Below, one piece after another: positions 6,469 through 9,709 of a DNA stretch of 9,709 nucleotides. The stretch lies in the NCBI GenBank assembly GCA_965368115.1, contig CBDULQ010000136.1, positions 1 to 9,709 of the forward strand. The letters are read 5' to 3'. A program made the position numbers and the translations under genes. The notes under the pieces are model-generated. The model ran no database searches, was not told where the DNA came from, and was given only the letters and a program-made list of their open reading frames with translations. Origin of the DNA: CBDULQ01 sp965368115 (GTDB lineage Bacteria > Pseudomonadota > Gammaproteobacteria > SZUA-229). How positions within the stretch are numbered: the first letter of the stretch is position 1; the number at the start of each line of letters is the position of its first letter.

Positions 6469-7793
6469 TGCGTTCGCTGCAGTCACGACTCGGCATCGGC
6501 CTGCTACTCAGCCTCATCGCAGCGGTGACGGCATTGTGGATCGTCGTCAGCCTGAATGTACGTCAGCTAGCGGAGGATTATATTGCCTCGCGCCTGGAAC
6601 ATGATGCGCAAACCCTGCTTACCGCCCTGAGTTTTGACGATAATCATCAACCCATCCTGGATAGCGAGCGGATCGATCAAATTTACCGGCAACCTTTTTC
6701 CGGACATTACTATGTCATCAGCAGCCATGGCCAGCAACTATACTCGCGTTCCCTCTGGGACCAGAACCTGCAATTCGAGAATGTCGCCAGCGGCGAACAG
6801 CAACGTCATGTTCAGGCCGGACCGGTGTCGCAATCTCTGCTGGTGCTATCCATTGGTTATACCCGCCAGCAGCAGGACGTCGTCATTGCCATTGCCGAAG
6901 ATCTCAATCCGATCATTGAGAATATCGACCTGCTCTTACGCACCTTCACCCTGATCGCCGGTGGCATTCTGCTATTACTGGTGCTATTGCAGGCGCTTAT
7001 CCTCCGTTACAGCCTGAGGCCCCTGGACCGTATCCAGTCAGAACTGGAAGCGCTGGAAAAAGGTTATCAGGACAAACTCAGCACTGAAGTACCCGGCGAA
7101 CTGCGACCGCTGATCGACGAAGTGAATCATTTACTGACGGTCATGATGCAACGTCTGCGCCGTTCGCGCGATGCCCTCGGCGACCTGGCCCATGCCATCA
7201 AGAAACCGCTCACTGTAATCCAGCACAGTGTCGACCGCGACGATATGCCGGACACCACGCGCAGTACTCTGGCTCAACAGACACGGGATATCTACCAGCT
7301 CAGCGACCGTATCCTCAAGCGCGCACGCCTGGCAGGGCACAGCCACAGCGGTCAGCATTTTTCGTTCAACGACGACCTCCCCGGGCTCATCAAGACACTG
7401 GAGATGATGTATGCGGATAAGGATATAGAACTGACCACGCAGCAACCGAACGACAGTAGTTGCCCGCTGGACCGCGAAGACCTGCTCGAACTGCTGGGTA
7501 ACCTGCTGGATAACGCCTACAAGTGGGCGAACAAAAACGTCGCGCTAACCATCAGTATGGATAATCAACTGAAAATCATTATCGAAGACGACGGCCCCGG
7601 TGCAAAAGAAGGGCAGTTACAGGCCCTGGCTGCACGTGGGGTGCGCCTGGACGAAGCAACCGAAGGCCACGGCTTCGGCCTGGCGATAGCCGCTGATATC
7701 GTTCGTGATTATGGCGGTGATTATCGCTTTGAACGCTCGGATAAACTGGGTGGGTTTAGGGTCGAGGTGGTGTTGCCTTTGCGTGGATACTAA
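6468..7793 (+). CDS. PhoQ/QseC-like sensor histidine kinase
   Basis: The 441-aa kinase has membrane helices at about 8-30 and 158-180 enclosing a periplasmic sensor region of about 125 residues that I do not recognise. A HAMP linker follows (about 180-233). The H-box LGDLAHAIKKPLTVI places the phosphorylated histidine at His242. The ATPase domain has the N-box LLGNLLDNAYKWA (Asn345, Asn349), G1 box DDGPG (374-378) and G2 box GHGFGL (400-405). It is thus an intact kinase and the partner of the response regulator, whose stop codon overlaps its start. The periplasmic position of its sensor suggests it monitors the PepSY protein, the cytochromes' redox state or a ligand; the signal cannot be told from sequence. 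Confidence 0.92.
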   Translation: MRSLQSRLGIGLLLSLIAAVTALWIVVSLNVRQLAEDYIASRLEHDAQTLLTALSFDDNHQPILDSERIDQIYRQPFSGHYYVISSHGQQLYSRSLWDQNLQFENVASGEQQRHVQAGPVSQSLLVLSIGYTRQQQDVVIAIAEDLNPIIENIDLLLRTFTLIAGGILLLLVLLQALILRYSLRPLDRIQSELEALEKGYQDKLSTEVPGELRPLIDEVNHLLTVMMQRLRRSRDALGDLAHAIKKPLTVIQHSVDRDDMPDTTRSTLAQQTRDIYQLSDRILKRARLAGHSHSGQHFSFNDDLPGLIKTLEMMYADKDIELTTQQPNDSSCPLDREDLLELLGNLLDNAYKWANKNVALTISMDNQLKIIIEDDGPGAKEGQLQALAARGVRLDEATEGHGFGLAIAADIVRDYGGDYRFERSDKLGGFRVEVVLPLRGY

Positions 7794-7890
7794 GGTAAAA
7801 ATTCGCACTTACAGGAAGCCCACTGTGAACCATACTTGAAATGTATGCGAGCAGAAGACCGGGAAACATCCTGGAATCAAACTCATGGTC

Positions 7891-7929
7891 GACTTTTGAA
7901 GGCCTGATTCGTAGCCTGATCTTCAAGTC
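7891..7929. terminator. Hairpin in the convergent gap, possible bidirectional terminator
   Basis: GACTT-TT-GAAG (7891-7901) pairs with CTTCAAGTC (7921-7929) as a 9-bp stem with a 2-nt bulge; short GC segments in the loop can add pairing. It lies between the kinase stop (7793) and the cupin stop (7963), where both operons must end. Only a weak T-rich tract (TCTTAGTTT) follows on the plus strand, so the call is tentative. The rest of 7794-7962 holds no gene that I can support. Confidence 0.4.
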
Positions 7930-7962
7930 TTAGTTTCCTGGTTCGGCTGTGCATCGATCATA

Positions 7963-8427
7963 TTAATAGAATGAGCCGTCTTTCCTGGCCGCACGCACTG
8001 CACCATCACAGTCTTTCTGCCACTGCAGATCATCGTCCGGATAACATACTCTATCGTCCTGAACACGGCTACCAATCACCATAAACTTGACCAGATCCGA
8101 TGATCGATTGACGATGCAATGCCCTTCTTCGACACCCGCCTTAAAACCGATGCACATGCCTCCACACACCTGATACTGGCGATCTCCGACAATAATGTCG
8201 GCATCACCTTCTATGATATAAACAAACTCATCCGAACCGGAGTGCCAGTGTTTGATCGACGACCGAGACCCCGGGTGCAGAACTTCCAGATTCACGCCAT
8301 ATTGGGTCAGACCAAAATGATCACCCAGTCCTCGCCATTCGGAATGCCCCATTTTAGATTTAAACGGCTCTGGAAGACTGTTTTCGGAATCGGCTTCGAT
8401 GTCGAATATATCAATGGGTTTGTTCAT
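7963..8427 (-). CDS. Single-domain cupin protein
   Basis: The 154-aa protein has a cupin_2 barrel in its middle. Motif 1 is HWHSGSDEFVYIIEG (60-74 region), with the two His, the Glu and the Gly of HxH-x4-E-x6-G; motif 2 is GMCIGFKAGVEEGHCIVN, with the third His and Asn. These residues form a metal site, so a metal-dependent enzyme or binding protein is expected. Its length and YPDDDL tail match a broad family of uncharacterised proteobacterial cupins. It is the last gene of the three-gene operon, 22 nt after the Rrf2 gene. An AAGGAA Shine-Dalgarno lies about 11 nt before the ATG. The substrate is unknown; an oxidative, nitrosative or electrophile-stress role is suggested only by its neighbours. 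It is cytoplasmic: no signal peptide. Confidence 0.83.
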   Translation of the reverse strand: MNKPIDIFDIEADSENSLPEPFKSKMGHSEWRGLGDHFGLTQYGVNLEVLHPGSRSSIKHWHSGSDEFVYIIEGDADIIVGDRQYQVCGGMCIGFKAGVEEGHCIVNRSSDLVKFMVIGSRVQDDRVCYPDDDLQWQKDCDGAVRAARKDGSFY

Positions 8428-8449
8428 GATCTAAATATTCCTTCAGAAT

Positions 8450-8938
8450 TCAGAAACGTTCGGCGAACCAGTTTTCCGAGCGGCTCAGAATATCCCTCGC
8501 CACATCGATCTCCAGCTGCTTCTCTAGATCAGCAAGAGTGACTTTTTTCAAAGCCTGTCTCCAGACTTCATCCGCATCATTCATGATTCGGGCTATGGTG
8601 CATATATCGGTCGCTTTCTTTTCAGTTTTTTTCAGGCATGGATTATTGAGGCGGATGTTTTTGCATACAAAGCGGTGACTATCGTTTTCAATCGCCTGCA
8701 CGATATCAAGAAACGTAATATCTTCAGGCTTCTTTAACAGCCTGTACCCGCCTTTAGGACCCAGCGTACCTTCGATAAGCTGTCTTTTCGCCAGTTGCTG
8801 CAGCCCTTTGGACAGATATTCCTTGGGTATGCCATGGAATTCAGCCAGTACCTTGGTCGGGATGTATGTACCTTCCGGTACTCTGGCAATGACCGCCATG
8901 CAATGAAGAACCCATTCGACCTGATTACCGATACTCAT
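8450..8938 (-). CDS. Rrf2-family transcriptional regulator with three-cysteine cluster
   Basis: The 162-aa protein begins with the Rrf2 winged helix (about 1-70): EWVLHCMAVIA, IPTKVLAEFHGIPKEYLSKGLQQLAKRQLI, and the wing GPKGGYRLLK. Three cysteines follow at 92, 101 and 113 (FVCKN, NPC, DIC), the pattern used by Rrf2 proteins such as IscR, NsrR and RsrR to hold an iron-sulphur cluster or to react as thiols. The tail WRQALKKVTLADLEKQL is typical of the family. The ATG overlaps the AhpD-like stop by 4 nt (ATGA), giving translational coupling, which compensates for a poor Shine-Dalgarno. It probably represses its own operon through the palindrome at 9422-9450. The signal (NO, O2, peroxide or iron) cannot be read from sequence. 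The tail after residue 145 is slightly longer than in typical members. Confidence 0.9.
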   Translation of the reverse strand: MSIGNQVEWVLHCMAVIARVPEGTYIPTKVLAEFHGIPKEYLSKGLQQLAKRQLIEGTLGPKGGYRLLKKPEDITFLDIVQAIENDSHRFVCKNIRLNNPCLKKTEKKATDICTIARIMNDADEVWRQALKKVTLADLEKQLEIDVARDILSRSENWFAERF

Positions 8939-9405
8939 ATTACCGCTTTGTTCAGTCCATACATTTCATCCAGCGAACCGGGATCGGGTTTAAACGCGAG
9001 ACCCAGTCGGTTCCAGAAATTGATCATCGATATAACGTAGGTCATATCGACGATTTCCTCATCATCGAAATACTGTTTGAGATTATCGAACGCTTCGTCA
9101 CTCGCACCGCTTTTACCCGCTTCCGTCAAAGCTTCCAGCCAGTACAACGCTGATTTTTCTCGATCTGAAAACAGTTTCGATTCATGCCAGTGGTTGAGAT
9201 GAAACAGCTTTAGTTTTTCTTCTCCGGACAAAACCGCTTCCTTCAGATGCATATCGGTACAAAACAGACAACCGTTGATCTGGGACGCTCTCACCTTCAA
9301 TAAATTGACCAGGCTAGAATCCAGATCAGATTCCCGCAATGCGGTTTCTAGCGCCATCAGCCTGGAAAACAATGTTTGATTCAGTGACACGTAATCGAGT
9401 CTCAT
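8935..9405 (-). CDS. AhpD-like / carboxymuconolactone decarboxylase-family protein with CxxC
   Basis: I start at ATG 9405, which has GGAGG 7 nt upstream and gives 156 residues beginning MRLDYVSLNQ; the frame continues 35 codons further upstream, but through the promoter and operator. The family core is RASQINGCLFCTDMH (39-53): Cys46 and Cys49 form the CxxC redox pair and His53 completes the AhpD-type site. The end, MTYVISMINFWNRLGLAFKP, is the usual C-terminal helix. Members of this family with CxxC act as alkylhydroperoxidase-like thiol reductants or related disulphide enzymes; they were named after carboxymuconolactone decarboxylase, which lacks this chemistry. It is first in an operon with an Rrf2 regulator and a cupin, which suggests inducible stress defence. 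Confidence 0.9.
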   Translation of the reverse strand: MRLDYVSLNQTLFSRLMALETALRESDLDSSLVNLLKVRASQINGCLFCTDMHLKEAVLSGEEKLKLFHLNHWHESKLFSDREKSALYWLEALTEAGKSGASDEAFDNLKQYFDDEEIVDMTYVISMINFWNRLGLAFKPDPGSLDEMYGLNKAVI

Positions 9406-9421
9406 AGTCTGCCTCCATTCC

Positions 9422-9450
9422 TTATTAAGGATAAATATTATCCTTAATAA
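9422..9450. promoter_or_regulatory. 29-bp perfect-arm palindrome, probable Rrf2 operator
   Basis: TTATTAAGGATAA (9422-9434) and TTATCCTTAATAA (9438-9450) are exact inverted copies separated by ATA. The site starts 17 nt before the AhpD-like start codon and overlaps the -10 element and expected transcription start. Rrf2 dimers bind palindromes of this length. Its position predicts repression by blocking RNA polymerase, with the Rrf2 protein of the same operon as the likely binder. Confidence 0.75.
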
Positions 9451-9474
9451 TACCCGGGCCGCTCGATTATGCAA
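9447..9474 (-). promoter_or_regulatory. Promoter of the AhpD-like / Rrf2 / cupin operon
   Basis: On the minus strand TTGCAT (9474-9469) and TATTAT (9452-9447) are separated by 16 nt. The -10 matches the sigma-70 consensus at five of six positions; the -35 matches three. The -10 overlaps the upstream arm of the 9422-9450 palindrome, so operator binding would shut the promoter. Confidence 0.5.
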
Positions 9475-9476
9475 GC

Positions 9477-9513
9477 AAAAAAACGGCTGACCACGGCCTG
9501 AATTGACCAACCG
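9477..9513 (-). terminator. Factor-independent terminator downstream of tRNA-Leu
   Basis: Read on the minus strand, CGGTTGGTC (9513-9505) can pair with GGTCAGCCG (9492-9484), including several G-U pairs, around a 12-nt loop, and is followed directly by seven T (9483-9477). The G-U pairs would be A-C mismatches in the opposite transcript, which fixes the direction. It ends the tRNA transcript about 145 nt beyond the tRNA 3' end and insulates the operon promoter immediately downstream. I see no gene between 9514 and 9658. Confidence 0.65.
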
Positions 9514-9658
9514 GGGTTAAGCCAACACAAATGCTTTGATTTTGATGAAATTGATGAACGGATTTATTTCAGGACAACGTCGGCAAAGAACAACGCCTGC
9601 AGCCAACGCAAAGCGCATCAATAGATGACGAAATATGATGAAAGAAAAGATTGAAAGG

Positions 9659-9709
9659 TGGTGCCCAGGGCCGGAATCGAACCGGCACGGTATTTCTACC
9701 GAGGGATTT
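9659..9709 (-). tRNA. tRNA-Leu, probably UAA anticodon, 5' part outside the window
   Basis: The minus strand shows the 3' half of a class II tRNA. It has the 3' side of the anticodon stem (AAATCCCT), a long variable arm with stem CGGTA, loop GAAA and stem TACCG, a T-arm with stem GCCGG/CCGGC and loop TTCGATT, then the acceptor strand CCTGGGC, discriminator A and an encoded CCA at 9661-9659. The long variable arm limits it to Leu, Ser or Tyr; the AAATCCCTCGG start of the visible part matches the Escherichia coli-type tRNA-Leu(UAA). The anticodon itself is not fully in the window, so the UAA call is by resemblance. Confidence 0.85.

Noticed and set aside
7831..7847. Short inverted repeat CATAC / GTATG after the kinase gene
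   Set aside because: A 5-bp A/T-containing stem with a 7-nt loop is too weak to call; the hairpin at 7891-7929 is the better terminator candidate.
7841..7933. A 30-codon plus-strand reading frame (ATG to TAG) in the convergent gap
   Set aside because: It has no Shine-Dalgarno or recognisable sequence features and overlaps the probable terminator hairpin.
8119..8541. A 140-codon plus-strand open frame across the cupin and Rrf2 genes
   Set aside because: It runs antisense across two well-supported genes and their gap, and its translation has no recognisable motif.
1..9709. CRISPR arrays, insertion sequences, phage genes
   Set aside because: No regularly spaced repeats, transposase, integrase or phage structural motifs were seen on either strand.

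Overview
The window looks like chromosomal DNA of a free-living, probably marine or aquatic gammaproteobacterium. Three things point that way: an envelope protein with a GlyGly-CTERM-type tail, a c-type cytochrome module, and a tRNA-Leu whose visible part resembles gammaproteobacterial tRNA-Leu(UAA). The assignment is by family resemblance read by eye; no search was run.

Layout, left to right. (1) Positions 1-2815, minus strand: a large secreted VIT/VWA protein with a C-terminal GlyGly-CTERM-like sorting tail, followed downstream by a seven-helix-type membrane hydrolase of the alkaline ceramidase (CREST) superfamily that runs off the left edge. A long hairpin lies between them. A helix-turn-helix regulator (2944-3693) is read divergently from a shared A/T-rich promoter region. 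(2) Positions 3880-7793, plus strand: six tightly packed genes. They encode a cytochrome b561-like membrane cytochrome, an SHP-type (DUF1924) oxygen-binding monoheme cytochrome c, a DHC-type diheme cytochrome c, a small periplasmic PepSY protein, an OmpR-family response regulator and a PhoQ/QseC-like histidine kinase. Gaps are 17, 1, 25 and 2 nt, then a 1-nt overlap, so this is very likely one operon. A tandem 11-nt repeat upstream of the first gene looks like a response-regulator box, so the two-component system may control its own redox operon. (3) Positions 7963-9405, minus strand and convergent with region 2: an AhpD-like CxxC protein, an Rrf2 regulator with three clustered cysteines and a cupin, with start/stop overlap and short spacing. 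Upstream is a perfect 13-bp-arm palindrome over the expected promoter, probably the Rrf2 operator. (4) Right edge, minus strand: a factor-independent terminator and the 3' part of a tRNA-Leu.

How the genes may work together. In region 2, electrons could pass from the quinone pool or a periplasmic donor through cytochrome b and DHC to SHP, which in its known relatives binds O2 or NO at an open haem; the PepSY protein and sensor kinase may adjust expression. In region 3 an iron-sulphur or thiol-sensing Rrf2 protein probably represses a small stress operon that includes its own gene. Region 1 is a surface or periplasmic adhesion-like protein whose processing enzyme, if it is a rhombosortase, is not in view. 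Region 3 looks more A/T-rich by eye than region 2 and lies beside a tRNA gene, which could reflect acquisition, but no integrase or attachment-site repeat was seen.
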